A stretch of 45,530 nt of DNA from an uncultured Collinsella sp. (lineage in GTDB: Bacteria > Actinomycetota > Coriobacteriia > Coriobacteriales > Coriobacteriaceae), in NCBI GenBank assembly GCA_902494555.1, contig CABUTR010000013.1, positions 1 through 45,530 of the forward strand, given 5' to 3'. Shown here piece after piece: positions 31,494 to 40,315 of the stretch (position 1 is the first letter of the stretch; the number at the start of each line of letters is the position of its first letter). The position numbers and the translations under genes are program-made. The notes under the pieces were generated by a model. It was not told where the DNA came from. It did not search any database and saw only the letters and a program-made list of their open reading frames with translations.

Positions 31494-33377
31494 ATGGGTA
31501 CCCGCGAGCGACATATCGGCCACGCGGCCGCCCGATCCGCACCCGTGGCGGATCCCAGGGGCGGCAGGCTCTTCGCCATGCCGCGATTCCTTGTTGGTAT
31601 AACACATCAGGTGTACCGTCACCGCGTCTTTGCTATCGCCGGCGCCATCACCGTGCTGTTCCTCATGCTTTTGGCAGTCTTGCCGGCGCTGTTTGCCTCC
31701 GACCCCAAGCTTTCCAACGCCGTGCCCGCCTATAGCGAGGTGTCCGAAGAGGTCGTGGATGCGCTCGTCCACTCGAGCTCTCTCCCGTTGCTTGTCGCCG
31801 CAATTATATTTTCGATCTGGGGTGTATCGGTCTATCTACGCTGTTTGGACTATGTGTTGCGCCGCCGCCTTGTTGCCGTCGCCACCATCTGCGCCCTCTG
31901 GATGATTGAGGTCATCCTCAAATACAAGTCGTTCACACCGTTCTATGCCACCGTGTTGTGGTACCTGTACTACGTGCCCATGACGATCATTCCGCTGCTC
32001 TACCAGCTGTGCGGCCTGCGCCTTGCGGGGCTGGAACAACACCGTGCGGGCCGTCGCTATCGCAGCATCCTGTGGGTCGTGGCCATCCTACTTATCGGTT
32101 TTGTGCTCACCAACGATTTCCACCGGCAGGTATTCCACTTTGACCGTACAAGCGACACCTGGAGCAACGATTACACGTACGGCTGGGGCTATTTCGCCGT
32201 CTTGGTGTGGACGGCCTTTAACTTCGTGGCCTTTTTTATCCTGGTGGGCCGGTCCTCGTCCTTTCGCATCCAACGTTTCTCGGGCACGGCGGCGCTTGTT
32301 TTGTTGGGCGGTGCGTTCTTTGCCATCTCGTATGCCCTGCGTGCGCCCTGGGCATGGAGGCTTAACTTCTCGCTCGTCTATTGCGTCTTGTGCGTGGTGG
32401 CGATGGAAATCTGTCTCGATTGCGGTGTCATTCCGTCATATCACGACATTGCTGGCATCTTCGATACCTTGCCGCTCGACCTCAAAGTTCTAACGCGCGA
32501 CCTGCAGGAAGTCTATGCCACACCGGTGTCGAAGCCAATGCCGGCGGGCGTGTGCGAAGAGCTGCGGGCCCAGGAACACGGGCATGCCCATGCCTTTGCC
32601 GTGGCGTCCGATCCCGATGTGATGTACCGAGCCTTTCCACTGCTGGGCGGATCGGCCCTGCTTGCCCAAGACGTGTCGGAGCTCAACGAGCTTAACCGTG
32701 AACTGGCACATCGTCGCATGGAGCTGCAGCGCCAAAATGAGCTGCTCACGGCCGACTACGATCTTAAGACGCATCTGGCAGATCAAGAGGCCGAGACCTT
32801 GCTAGTCCAAGACGTGGACCAGGCGCTTGCCCGCGCGTTCGAAGAGATGTACGACCTGCTGAGCTCGCTGCCACCGTTGACCGACGAGGCGTCTTCACAC
32901 GAGCGTTACCGCATGCTGCAGCGCGCCAAGATGCTCGTCGCCTATTGCAAGCGCAAAGGGTCGCTCACGTTGGCGCAGCACGGGGAGAGCGGTTTTGATC
33001 GCGACCGCATTCAACTCATTGCCAATGAGCTCGCAAGCGACCTGCGCACCATCGATGTCGATTGCGCTTCGATTATCGCCATACGGCGCCCGATGCACGC
33101 CAGTACGGTAAGCGCCCTGTACGACTGCGTGTATGACTTTGCGTTTTTTGCCTACACCACCGACCATCCGGCGCTTATGTATCACTTGGGCGACCATGAC
33201 CGGTGCAGTGTCGAGTTGCGCGCCACGCTTTTTTCCAACGATGATGAAGATCTTTCGCAGACGCCCGCTGCGCAAGAGCTCGAAAGCGCTCTGCAAGGGC
33301 GCAACGTGGCATACCGCCTTGAGGGCGAGTCCGGCCAGCTGCGCATGATCGTCTTGATGCCGAGGGCGGGTGAGTGA
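31494..33377 (+). CDS. Multi-pass membrane protein with degenerate histidine kinase-like C-terminus
   Basis: 627 aa from ATG 31494; TACACT at 31479-31484 may be its -10, which would leave almost no leader. ATG 31578 (MPRFLVGITHQVY) is an alternative start. About eight membrane segments lie between ~45 and ~310, followed by a cytosolic region with a coiled coil (~425-465, ELNRELAHRRMELQRQNELL) and a DHp-like helical pair. The end (ALYDCVYDFAFFAYTT...LRMIVLMP) has the outline of a HATPase but no recognisable N or G box. It is probably a sensor or pseudokinase paired with the true kinase, whose start overlaps its stop. The family is unknown to me. Confidence 0.65.
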   Translation: MGTRERHIGHAAARSAPVADPRGGRLFAMPRFLVGITHQVYRHRVFAIAGAITVLFLMLLAVLPALFASDPKLSNAVPAYSEVSEEVVDALVHSSSLPLLVAAIIFSIWGVSVYLRCLDYVLRRRLVAVATICALWMIEVILKYKSFTPFYATVLWYLYYVPMTIIPLLYQLCGLRLAGLEQHRAGRRYRSILWVVAILLIGFVLTNDFHRQVFHFDRTSDTWSNDYTYGWGYFAVLVWTAFNFVAFFILVGRSSSFRIQRFSGTAALVLLGGAFFAISYALRAPWAWRLNFSLVYCVLCVVAMEICLDCGVIPSYHDIAGIFDTLPLDLKVLTRDLQEVYATPVSKPMPAGVCEELRAQEHGHAHAFAVASDPDVMYRAFPLLGGSALLAQDVSELNELNRELAHRRMELQRQNELLTADYDLKTHLADQEAETLLVQDVDQALARAFEEMYDLLSSLPPLTDEASSHERYRMLQRAKMLVAYCKRKGSLTLAQHGESGFDRDRIQLIANELASDLRTIDVDCASIIAIRRPMHASTVSALYDCVYDFAFFAYTTDHPALMYHLGDHDRCSVELRATLFSNDDEDLSQTPAAQELESALQGRNVAYRLEGESGQLRMIVLMPRAGE

Positions 33378-34873
33378 CGATGCAGATTTCGTTCATCCTT
33401 CCCCAAATCGTTGCGCTCGATGTTGTCTTTGCCCTGGCTGCGTGTCTGCAGATGATCCACGTCCCGCTCATCGCATCGCGCCGCTCGTCCTATAACCGTA
33501 AGGTGATTTGCGCCTACGAGACGAGCCTTGTGCTTCACCTGATGATTTCGGCGCTCATCTTATTCGCGTCGTCTGGCTCGTATCTGGTGGCGCCGCTTGA
33601 CGTTTGCGCCAGGGCAATGGGCGGAGTGCTGTGGCTCAATGCCGCGATCTTTGCCTATGGCGTGGTCCTCATAGTGCACTATCGTCGCCCTGTCATGCTG
33701 GCCGAGCTGCTGCTTGTTGGCGCCGTGACACCGCCGGTGGTTTTTGCCATGGGCTCGGTGTGGGCCGTTGTCCTTATCGCAGAGGGAGCGTTCTTCCTGT
33801 TCCGTTCCGTCGCGGCGCTCTTGATGGACGTCCGTAACCGCCAGGAGGATATCACCGCGTTCTCGACGATCGAAACCATCAACGTGATTCCCGTGGGCAT
33901 CCTGTATCTGGACTCGAGGGGCCGTCCACTGCTCATGAACCGCTGCATGCGCAAAAACCTGGTGGAGCTTCATATGCCCACCGACCTAGGCGATATGAGC
34001 GGTACATGGAACGACCTGCGCAAGCTCAGCATGCAAACGCCCGAAAGCAGCCAGAGCCGCGTGCGCATCAATTTGGACCGCTTTGGTGAGGCGCGCGTTG
34101 TGGTCGAGGTTTCTCCCGCCGAGATTCGCTTGTTTGTGCACGATGACGTTATGGTTTCTGGCCGCCTCTTCGAGCGCATTATCGGTTTGGATGTAACAGA
34201 GTACGCGCATGCTCACGATCGTTTGGCGCAAGCCAACCACCTGCTTGAGCTCGCGGGTCAAGAGCTCCAGGCCCAGATCGAGGAAGTCAAAAAAGTTGCC
34301 GACAATGCGGCCTATCTGCGTATGCGCGCTCGCGTGCACGACGTGATCGGGCAGCGCCTGTCCATCCTCCATCGCTATCTGGAGGAGGGGCGCCTGGATG
34401 ACGAGTCACTCGAGCAGATCGACCCGCTGCTGCGCTCAATCGCTGCCGATCTGCGCAGCGGGGGCGACACCGAACCGGCGGAGCAACTGGGCGATATCGT
34501 CCATGCCTTTGGCCTGGTGAGCGTGCAGATCGATGTGGAGGGCGAGCTGCCAAGCGACGTGCGTGTCGCGGCAGCCTTTTTGCAGATTATCCGCGAAGCC
34601 TCGACCAATGCCACCAAGCATGCGCAGGCGCATCGGGTCCATGTGCGCTTGTGGCAGGAGGGGACGGATGCTGACGCCGTCGCGCACATGACGATTTCTA
34701 ACGACGGGTCCCCGGCCCCCGTATCGTATCGCGAGGGAACGGGTATCCCAGGTATGAGGCATGTCGCGCAAGATCTGGGTGGCAGCCTAGAGGTCCACGC
34801 CACCCCGCCCTTTACGCTTACGGTATCCATTCCGCTTAACGCCAACGACACGTCCCAAAGGAGAAACTCATGA
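33374..34873 (+). CDS. Sensor histidine kinase, NarL/DesK type (HPK7-like)
   Basis: 499 aa from GTG 33374 (ATG 33380 also possible), overlapping the previous stop. Four or five membrane segments occupy ~8-150, a PAS-like region ~165-265 (NVIPVGILYLDSRGRPLLMN) follows, then a coiled coil. The dimerisation domain has the phospho-acceptor His at about 322 in RARVHDVIGQRLSILHRYLEEG. The ATPase has N box IIREASTNATKHAQAH and G box GTGIPGMRHVAQDLGGSLEV. This is the arrangement of kinases that phosphorylate NarL/LuxR-type regulators. Its last four bases (ATGA) overlap the regulator gene. Confidence 0.88.
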   Translation: MTMQISFILPQIVALDVVFALAACLQMIHVPLIASRRSSYNRKVICAYETSLVLHLMISALILFASSGSYLVAPLDVCARAMGGVLWLNAAIFAYGVVLIVHYRRPVMLAELLLVGAVTPPVVFAMGSVWAVVLIAEGAFFLFRSVAALLMDVRNRQEDITAFSTIETINVIPVGILYLDSRGRPLLMNRCMRKNLVELHMPTDLGDMSGTWNDLRKLSMQTPESSQSRVRINLDRFGEARVVVEVSPAEIRLFVHDDVMVSGRLFERIIGLDVTEYAHAHDRLAQANHLLELAGQELQAQIEEVKKVADNAAYLRMRARVHDVIGQRLSILHRYLEEGRLDDESLEQIDPLLRSIAADLRSGGDTEPAEQLGDIVHAFGLVSVQIDVEGELPSDVRVAAAFLQIIREASTNATKHAQAHRVHVRLWQEGTDADAVAHMTISNDGSPAPVSYREGTGIPGMRHVAQDLGGSLEVHATPPFTLTVSIPLNANDTSQRRNS

Positions 34874-35493
34874 TCCGCGTGTTAATTGTCGAAGATCAGG
34901 CCATCCTGCGCGAGAGCCTGGCGCGCTCCGTTGGCGACCAGCCCGATATGACCGTCGTTGCCGCGATCGCCGATGCCTCCGAGGCCTTGGGTGTCGCGCT
35001 CAAGGAGCGCCCGGACATGATACTGATGGACGTGTGCACCGAACACGATTCAAACGGCATCGTGGCGGCGGCACGCATCAAGGAGCAGCTGCCCGAGTGT
35101 CGCATCATTATCATGACAGGCATGCCCGAGATCACCTTTGTCGATCAGGCCCGCGAGGCGGGCGTCGATAGCTTTGTGTACAAGAACGTCGGTATCGACG
35201 AGCTGTTCGCCGTGATGCGCTCCACGTTGGCTGGCCACTGCACGTTTCCCAAGCCGCCCGAGAGCATTTTTTCGGGCACGGCAGCCCTCGACGATGTCGA
35301 GCTATCGATTTTGCGCCTTGCCTGCGAGGGTAAAAGTCGTCGCGAGATCGCGGCCGAGCTGTTTATGAGTGAGGGCACCATCAAGCGCCGCATCTCGGAG
35401 ATCCTGAGCAAGACCGGCTACGACAACATCATGCGCCTGGCCGTGCATGCGGTGACCGAGGGCAGCATCGTTCCCAACATGGAGCGCCCGTAA
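34870..35493 (+). CDS. Response regulator, NarL/LuxR family
   Basis: 207 aa. The receiver domain (~1-118) has Glu8/Asp9, phospho-acceptor Asp54 (ILMDVCTEHDSNG), Thr83 and Lys105. The LuxR helix-turn-helix occupies ~140-200 (DVELSILRLACEGKSRREIAAELFMSEGTIKRRISEILSKTGYDN). It overlaps the kinase stop by 4 nt, so it is the cognate regulator. No target can be assigned from the sequence; the neighbouring minus-strand operon is one candidate. Confidence 0.93.
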   Translation: MIRVLIVEDQAILRESLARSVGDQPDMTVVAAIADASEALGVALKERPDMILMDVCTEHDSNGIVAAARIKEQLPECRIIIMTGMPEITFVDQAREAGVDSFVYKNVGIDELFAVMRSTLAGHCTFPKPPESIFSGTAALDDVELSILRLACEGKSRREIAAELFMSEGTIKRRISEILSKTGYDNIMRLAVHAVTEGSIVPNMERP

Positions 35494-35529
35494 TCGATGC
35501 GCTCACCCGTGTTCCGGCGCCGCAAAGAT

Positions 35530-35570
35530 AGGCCGCCCACCGTTTCGCATCTAAAAACGGCGGGCGGCCT
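35530..35570 (+). terminator. Terminator of the signalling operon
   Basis: AGGCCGCCC (35530-35538) / GGGCGGCCT (35562-35570) with additional CCGTT/AACGG pairing, followed by GCTTGT. Confidence 0.7.
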
Positions 35571-35603
35571 GCTTGTATGGGCAGTGCTGTCGGCATAAAG
35601 CGG

Positions 35604-35634
35604 CGGGGCCGCAGGATCATCTCCTGCGGCCCCG
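35604..35634 (-). terminator. Terminator of the minus-strand lipoprotein gene
   Basis: CGGGGCCGCAGGA (35604-35616) pairs perfectly with 35622-35634; on the minus strand it is followed by a short TTTA-containing tail. It lies 51 nt past the lipoprotein stop. Confidence 0.65.
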
Positions 35635-35684
35635 TCTGGTGTGCGCGGATGTGTCCGCCAATCCGCGGCTGTCGTGGTCTACCG

Positions 35685-36527
35685 CTACGCGATGGTTGCG
35701 CTGTAGGAGGCGACGTCCTCGTAGGAATCGGTCAGGTAGGCGTCGATGCCGATGGTCGTGTTGACCAGGTCGTCAAGGCTGTCAAGCTCGCCGCTCGAGA
35801 ACGTGAATTCCTCGGTGGCGTTGGTGCCGGGCATCAGGTGAGCCGAGAACCAGGGTTCCTTCATGGTGCCGTTGATGTTGGTCTTGCCGGAAGGAGCGTA
35901 GAAGGTCAGGTCCTTGTCGCTCTTGTTGGTGATGTTGACGACAAAACCGATGTCGCCCCACTCGTCCTTGAATTTCTCGGTGATGGTGATGGTGCACAGG
36001 TCGTCATCGGCAACGGTGACGGCGGGGGAGATTTCAATCTTCTGGACGTCGTCGTCTTCGACGGCCTCGTCGATCTCTTCTTCCTTCTCGGCCGCCTCGC
36101 GATCCTTCTTCACCGTGCCGGACAGGTCCTTGTCGGACTTGGTAAAGACAAGATTGCCGTCATCCTCTTCGATGATGAGCTTGCCGTCCTTGAGCTTCAT
36201 GTCATGTGACTCGTCTTCGGCGGTGATGGTTACGGTGGTGGCGTCCTTTGCCTCCCATTTAAGGTCGACGACTTCAAGGAACAGGTCGAGGGCACCTGTA
36301 CCGTCCTCATCGAGAATCAGGACGCAGTGCACACCCCAATCCTCGAGCATCTTCATGTACTCATCGGTCAGTTCTTCGCCCTCCAGGGTTCCACCCGAGA
36401 GTTCCCAGCTGCCGACGAAGTTGGCCTTGGGGTCTTTGCCGCCGCCGCTGCAGCCCGTCAGGGCAAAGGCGAGCGCCAGGACGCATGTCAGAAATGCGAG
36501 TACGGACTTTTTGAACGTTGTCTTCAT
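35685..36527 (-). CDS. Secreted lipoprotein with DUF5067/DUF4352-like domain
   Basis: 280 aa from ATG 36527, AAAGGAGG upstream. The signal peptide ends in the lipobox LTGC with lipidated Cys26. A first domain (~35-150) may be a lipocalin-like beta fold (NFVGSWELSGG, DEDGTGALDL). An acidic Lys/Glu/Asp linker (~158-180) follows. The C-terminal domain (~185-280: DDDLCTITITEKF...GFVVNITNKSDKDLTFYA) is an immunoglobulin-like DUF5067/DUF4352-type unit. It is anchored outside the membrane; function unknown. A hairpin at 36567-36588 separates it from the SPFH gene, so it may be only partly co-transcribed. Confidence 0.8.
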   Translation of the reverse strand: MKTTFKKSVLAFLTCVLALAFALTGCSGGGKDPKANFVGSWELSGGTLEGEELTDEYMKMLEDWGVHCVLILDEDGTGALDLFLEVVDLKWEAKDATTVTITAEDESHDMKLKDGKLIIEEDDGNLVFTKSDKDLSGTVKKDREAAEKEEEIDEAVEDDDVQKIEISPAVTVADDDLCTITITEKFKDEWGDIGFVVNITNKSDKDLTFYAPSGKTNINGTMKEPWFSAHLMPGTNATEEFTFSSGELDSLDDLVNTTIGIDAYLTDSYEDVASYSATIA

Positions 36528-36566
36528 GGTGTCCTCCTTTATCGAACGAAACCCATAGAAGCAAAT

Positions 36567-36588
36567 GCGGGGGTGGCGGATCCCCCGC
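36567..36588 (-). terminator. Hairpin between SPFH and lipoprotein genes (minus strand)
   Basis: GCGGGGG / CCCCCGC, 7-bp stem; on the minus strand followed by ATTTGCTTCT. It is a modest terminator or attenuator just past the SPFH stop. Confidence 0.5.
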
Positions 36589-36607
36589 CAATTACCAGAT
36601 AGAGGGG

Positions 36608-37849
36608 CTAGGGCCTGGGCGTTCCGCAGTTGCTGCAGAACTTGCCGCCGTTTTCGCTGCCGCAGTTGGGGCAGAACCACTTGGCCGGTGCCGGGGCGGG
36701 TGCGGGACTGCCACACTCGGAGCAGAACTTGCCGGTGTTGGTGGCGCCGCAGCTGCAGGTCCATGTGCCGGCCGCGGGAGCAGCGGCGGGAGCCGGTGCG
36801 GGAGCGGGTGCCGGAGCCGGCTGCGGGGCGGCCTGCTGCTGTGCCTGGCCGGCGGCGAACAGCTGGCTGGCGTTCATGCCGCCCATGCCACCTGCCATGC
36901 CCATGCCCATAAAGCCTGCCATCGCGCCGTTGGGATTGGCGGCTGCCGCGCGCATTGCGTCGCTCTGGGCGCTGGCAATGTTGGCTGCCGCCATGGTGGG
37001 ATCGCGCATGACTGCGGCCTTCTGCAGGTCCTTGATCATCTGCTCGTCTTCTTGCGAGGCTGCGATGGAGTTGACGCCAAAGCTCACGATCTCGACGCCG
37101 CGCAGGTCACGCCAATCGGCAGAGAGGACCTCATTGAGCGCGCGGGCGAGCTCGGTGGTGTGGCCGGGGATGGCGCTGTAGCGGATGCCCATTTCCGAGA
37201 TCTTGGCAAAGGCGGGCTGCAGGGCGGTGAGCAGCTCGGACTTAAGCTGGCTGTCGATCTTGTCGCGCGTGTAGCTATCGGTCACGTTGCCGCACACGTT
37301 GGTGTAGAACAGCAGCGGGTTGGTGATGCGGTACGAGTACTCGCCGTTGCAGCGCACGGAGATGTCAACGTCCAGGCCAATGTTGTTATCGACCACGCGG
37401 AAGGGCACGGGCGAGGCGGTGCCGTACTTGTTGCCGATGATCTCCTTGGTGTTGATGAAGTAGACGCGCTGGTCCTTGCCCGCGTCGCCGCCAAAGGTAA
37501 AGCGGCTGCCGATATTGGCGAAGGTCTCCTTGATGGAATCGCCCAGGTTGCCGCTAAAGACGCTCGGCTCGCTGCCGGTATCGAAGACGAACTCACCGGG
37601 CTCCAGTGCGACTTCGATGATCTTGCCGTTTTGCACCACGAGCATGCCCTGGCCGTCGTTGACGGCGATGACGGAGCCGTTGGAGATGACGTTGTCCTCG
37701 CCGCGCGTGTTGGAGCTGCGGCCACCGGTGCGTTTGCTGCCCTTGCAGGCCAAGACGTCAGCAGGCATCGATTCGCAGTAGATAAATTCCTTCCACTGGT
37801 CGGCCATGACGCCGCCGGCAGCTTCCAATCCAGCTTTCAAGAGTCCCAT
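36608..37849 (-). CDS. SPFH-domain protein with C-terminal zinc ribbons (YdjI-like)
   Basis: 413 aa, AAAGGAAG upstream. Residues ~1-295 are an SPFH/band-7-type domain (MADQWKEFIYCESMPADVLACKG, LEPGEFVFDTG, VYFINTKEIIGNKYGTASPVPFR). A Met/Gly/Ala-rich stretch (~300-330), a Pro/Ala linker and two zinc ribbons (CSCGATNTGKFCSECG and CPNCGSENGGKFCSNCG) follow. No membrane segment is seen. It resembles Bacillus YdjI, which is encoded with the phage-shock PspA homologue and YdjG. The adjacent zinc-ribbon membrane protein resembles YdjG, but no PspA gene is nearby. A membrane-stress platform is inferred. Confidence 0.82.
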   Translation of the reverse strand: MGLLKAGLEAAGGVMADQWKEFIYCESMPADVLACKGSKRTGGRSSNTRGEDNVISNGSVIAVNDGQGMLVVQNGKIIEVALEPGEFVFDTGSEPSVFSGNLGDSIKETFANIGSRFTFGGDAGKDQRVYFINTKEIIGNKYGTASPVPFRVVDNNIGLDVDISVRCNGEYSYRITNPLLFYTNVCGNVTDSYTRDKIDSQLKSELLTALQPAFAKISEMGIRYSAIPGHTTELARALNEVLSADWRDLRGVEIVSFGVNSIAASQEDEQMIKDLQKAAVMRDPTMAAANIASAQSDAMRAAAANPNGAMAGFMGMGMAGGMGGMNASQLFAAGQAQQQAAPQPAPAPAPAPAPAAAPAAGTWTCSCGATNTGKFCSECGSPAPAPAPAKWFCPNCGSENGGKFCSNCGTPRP

Positions 37850-37897
37850 GGTGATCTTCCTTTCTCGTCAAAGGCCGGGTGGTATTGGTTGGATTGC

Positions 37898-39220
37898 TTA
37901 GTCGTCCTTGTCGTCTTTCATGACAACGGTGGTCTCGGTGTGGCTGAAGGTGTCGTGCTTCTCGGTCAGGTCGAGCTCGCCGCAGTACTCGTCGGCGTGG
38001 GTGGCCTCGTTGGCCGTCTTGAGCTGGCCTACCAGTAGCACGTCTCCGATAATCACGATGATCAGCGGCGCGATGATGTTGATGAGGATGCCCTCGATAT
38101 CAAAGGCGAGGTAATCCGGATCGAAGGCGTTCTCGCCCATAAAGAGAATCTGGGAGAGGACAAATCCGATCACAAAGAACAGCACCGAGGCGATGGCGAG
38201 CTTGGGCTTTGAACAGGGGAGCTCGCCGACCAAGCGGCCGGTCTGGCCGTTCATGGCAAACAGGTAGCTCTTGCCGTTCCACGAGGTGGAGAGCATCCAG
38301 ACGGGGAACAGGGCGTAGTCGCTGTCTTCCCAGGTGTAGTCGAGCTGCTTGCTTTCGACCGTGGCGTCGTCGTATTCGTCGATGACGGTTTCGCGCAGGG
38401 CCGAGATCGTGCTCTCCTCCATGCGGCGCTCGGCGCGTGCCTTGCAGGTCTCGCAGTCCTCGTCGTAACGGTTGGCGATGTAGCCGGGCATATATGCGAC
38501 CGAGAACGGACGCAGCGCGTCGTAGTCAAACGGCTCGATGGCGTCCATGTGGCCGTCGGGCATCTTGGACGATCCGTCGACGGGCACGCGCTTAAACGAG
38601 ATATTGCCCTTGCGATAGGCATCGTAGTGGTCGGTGGTCGTGACGGTGCGGTCGGATTCCTCGGTCACGGTCTCGTTGGTCGCGTCAAAGTACACTTCGC
38701 CGTCAACGCGGGCGCCGTAGAGCCAAAACGGCACGTAGACACCTTGGACCTCGTCGATGTGGTTGCCGGTGACAAAGCTCTTGGGCAGCAAGATTTTGCC
38801 CTTGTAGTGTTCCTTGAGTGCGGCCGTGACGTCGTCGCGCCCGAGCTTAAACGGAATCACCAGGTCGGGCGAGAAGTCGCCAGAGAGCTGGCCGGGCGCC
38901 ACGGCGGAGTTGCCGCAGTACGGGCAGGTGGTGACGGCGACAGTGCCGTCGGACACGAGCTCGGCGCCGCACGACGAGCAGATGTAGCCGGCGTTTTGGG
39001 CGAGCTCCTGCACCGCGTCGTCGGCGACGGACTTGGGCGTTGCGGCTGCCGCATCGGCTTTGGCGTCGGCCTTGTCCTGGCGCTCGCGATAGAGGGCCTC
39101 GACTTCTTCGACTTCAAAGCGTGAGTCACAGTAGTCGCAGACAAGCTTTTGCTCGGCGCTGGCAAAATGCAGGGGACCACCGCAGGCAGGACACTGATAG
39201 TTAACGCTCTCGAAGGCCAT
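37898..39220 (-). CDS. Zinc-ribbon membrane protein (YdjG-like)
   Basis: 440 aa, AAAGGA upstream. The first zinc ribbon is at 10-31 (CPACGG...CDYC, with Cys10, 13, 28 and 31), the second at ~80-105 (CSSCGAEL...CPYCGN). A soluble domain (~110-345) contains VPFWLYGARVDGEVYFDATNE and CETCKARAERRMEE, another CxxC. Two membrane segments are near ~348-372 and ~385-410, and a short cytosolic tail follows. The layout matches YdjG-type proteins, in which zinc ribbons sit before paired membrane helices. It lies between the DUF4428 and SPFH genes with 24- and 48-nt gaps, so one transcript is likely. Confidence 0.78.
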   Translation of the reverse strand: MAFESVNYQCPACGGPLHFASAEQKLVCDYCDSRFEVEEVEALYRERQDKADAKADAAAATPKSVADDAVQELAQNAGYICSSCGAELVSDGTVAVTTCPYCGNSAVAPGQLSGDFSPDLVIPFKLGRDDVTAALKEHYKGKILLPKSFVTGNHIDEVQGVYVPFWLYGARVDGEVYFDATNETVTEESDRTVTTTDHYDAYRKGNISFKRVPVDGSSKMPDGHMDAIEPFDYDALRPFSVAYMPGYIANRYDEDCETCKARAERRMEESTISALRETVIDEYDDATVESKQLDYTWEDSDYALFPVWMLSTSWNGKSYLFAMNGQTGRLVGELPCSKPKLAIASVLFFVIGFVLSQILFMGENAFDPDYLAFDIEGILINIIAPLIIVIIGDVLLVGQLKTANEATHADEYCGELDLTEKHDTFSHTETTVVMKDDKDD

Positions 39221-39244
39221 GATCGGTCCTTTCCGTGCCGGAGA

Positions 39245-39982
39245 CTATGCGCCGATGGCGCCGCCGCAGTATTCGCAGCGCCCACTGGCATCGGGAATGG
39301 TGGTGGCTCCGCAGAAGGGGCAGGTCACCGCGGTCTTGGGGGCCTTGGCGGCCACAACGCTGTCGCGCGTCTCCTGACGCAGCTGCACCAGCGCGTCGCG
39401 GACCTCGGTTGCCTGGCGCTTGGCCTCGCGGTATTCGATGGAGCCGCGCTGATCGATGGTGGAGTCGTTTACGCGCAGGTTGATCTCGGTAAAGTACGGC
39501 GTGTTGACGTGGATGGTCAGATTAAAGTCGTAATCCAGGTCGTAGCGCGGCGGGTTGTAGCTCTCGCGCTCGCCGTCCTTGGTCTCGTGATAGATTTCGG
39601 TGCGATGCTCGTCGATATCCATATCGCAGCCGAGTACCTGCGAGAACTCGATGATGTCGGGATTGGCGTCGCGCCAGCGGCTCTGCGAGGTAATGATCAG
39701 CAGGCCCGCGTCCTCGTCGAGCATGATGTTGGTGCGCCCGGCAGAAAGCGTGCGCGTGGGGTTGAACGACGCCAGGCGCTCGGCATTGGCCTCGCGGTAG
39801 GCGAGCTGCTCGCGGATATCGTCCGCGGTGCTGGAGCGATAGCCGTGAAAGTAGGGGGAGAGCTTGCCGGCGCACTCTTTGCACAGGTAGCCTTCATTGA
39901 TTTTTGTCTTACCTAGAAGTCCCAGCTCGGTACCGCAAATCGCGCACTCTTTCTTCTCGAACATCTTGTCAAAGAAGCCCAT
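39245..39982 (-). CDS. DUF4428 domain protein with C-terminal zinc ribbon
   Basis: 245 aa, GGGAGG upstream. The N-terminal treble-clef-like DUF4428 motif is CAICGTELGLLGKTKINEGYLCKECAGKL. The middle (~70-205) is a mixed domain with LSAGRTNIMLDEDAGLLIIT and LTIHVNTPYFTEINLRV, probably a PH-like beta fold. The end is a zinc ribbon, CPFCGATTIPDASGRCEYCGG. It is the first gene of the minus-strand zinc-ribbon operon. All three proteins carry CxxC pairs at one or both ends, pointing to a shared complex. Function unknown. Confidence 0.75.
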   Translation of the reverse strand: MGFFDKMFEKKECAICGTELGLLGKTKINEGYLCKECAGKLSPYFHGYRSSTADDIREQLAYREANAERLASFNPTRTLSAGRTNIMLDEDAGLLIITSQSRWRDANPDIIEFSQVLGCDMDIDEHRTEIYHETKDGERESYNPPRYDLDYDFNLTIHVNTPYFTEINLRVNDSTIDQRGSIEYREAKRQATEVRDALVQLRQETRDSVVAAKAPKTAVTCPFCGATTIPDASGRCEYCGGAIGA

Positions 39983-40106
39983 GGCTGCCTCCCATCAACT
40001 GGTAGCGTGTGTCACTTTTGATGATGGGGGAGTGCGCAGCCTTTCACGATACCCAGACGGCTCAACGAGTCTCCACAACTGGGACACATGGCCCATTTTT
40101 GACTAG

Positions 40107-40162
40107 TCATTGGGGACGTACTTAAATGAGTGAAACTACTCATTTAAGTACGTCCCCAATGA
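40107..40162. repeat. Perfect 24-bp palindrome, copy 2 of the CATTGGGG family
   Basis: The arms are 40107-40130 and 40139-40162, perfectly complementary, with loop sequence TGAAACTA partly paired. The left arm begins TCATTGGGGACGTACTTAA. The same sequence, degenerate on one side, occurs at 3652-3689. Intergenic, between the promoters/ends of two minus-strand units. Confidence 0.7.
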
Positions 40163-40175
40163 GTACCCGTAGAAT

Positions 40176-40239
40176 GAGAGTGGATAATCTCCCGTTTTTG
40201 GCCTGTTTGTGGGCTCAAAGTGGGAGATTATCCACTCTC
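40176..40239. repeat. Second palindrome, 18-bp perfect arms
   Basis: GAGAGTGGATAATCTCCC (40176-40193) pairs with 40222-40239 across a 28-nt loop. It lies 13 nt from the previous palindrome and 76 nt from the end of the Sde182-like gene, for which it might act as a terminator. The stretch 39983-40106 holds the promoter region of the zinc-ribbon operon; no clear boxes were recognised. Confidence 0.65.
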
Positions 40240-40315
40240 GTCATTTGGGTGTCCAAAAATCCTCGCTCGTTTGGCGCCTGGGGACACTCTTTGTCGAATG
40301 TGGGCGTTGCCCTTG

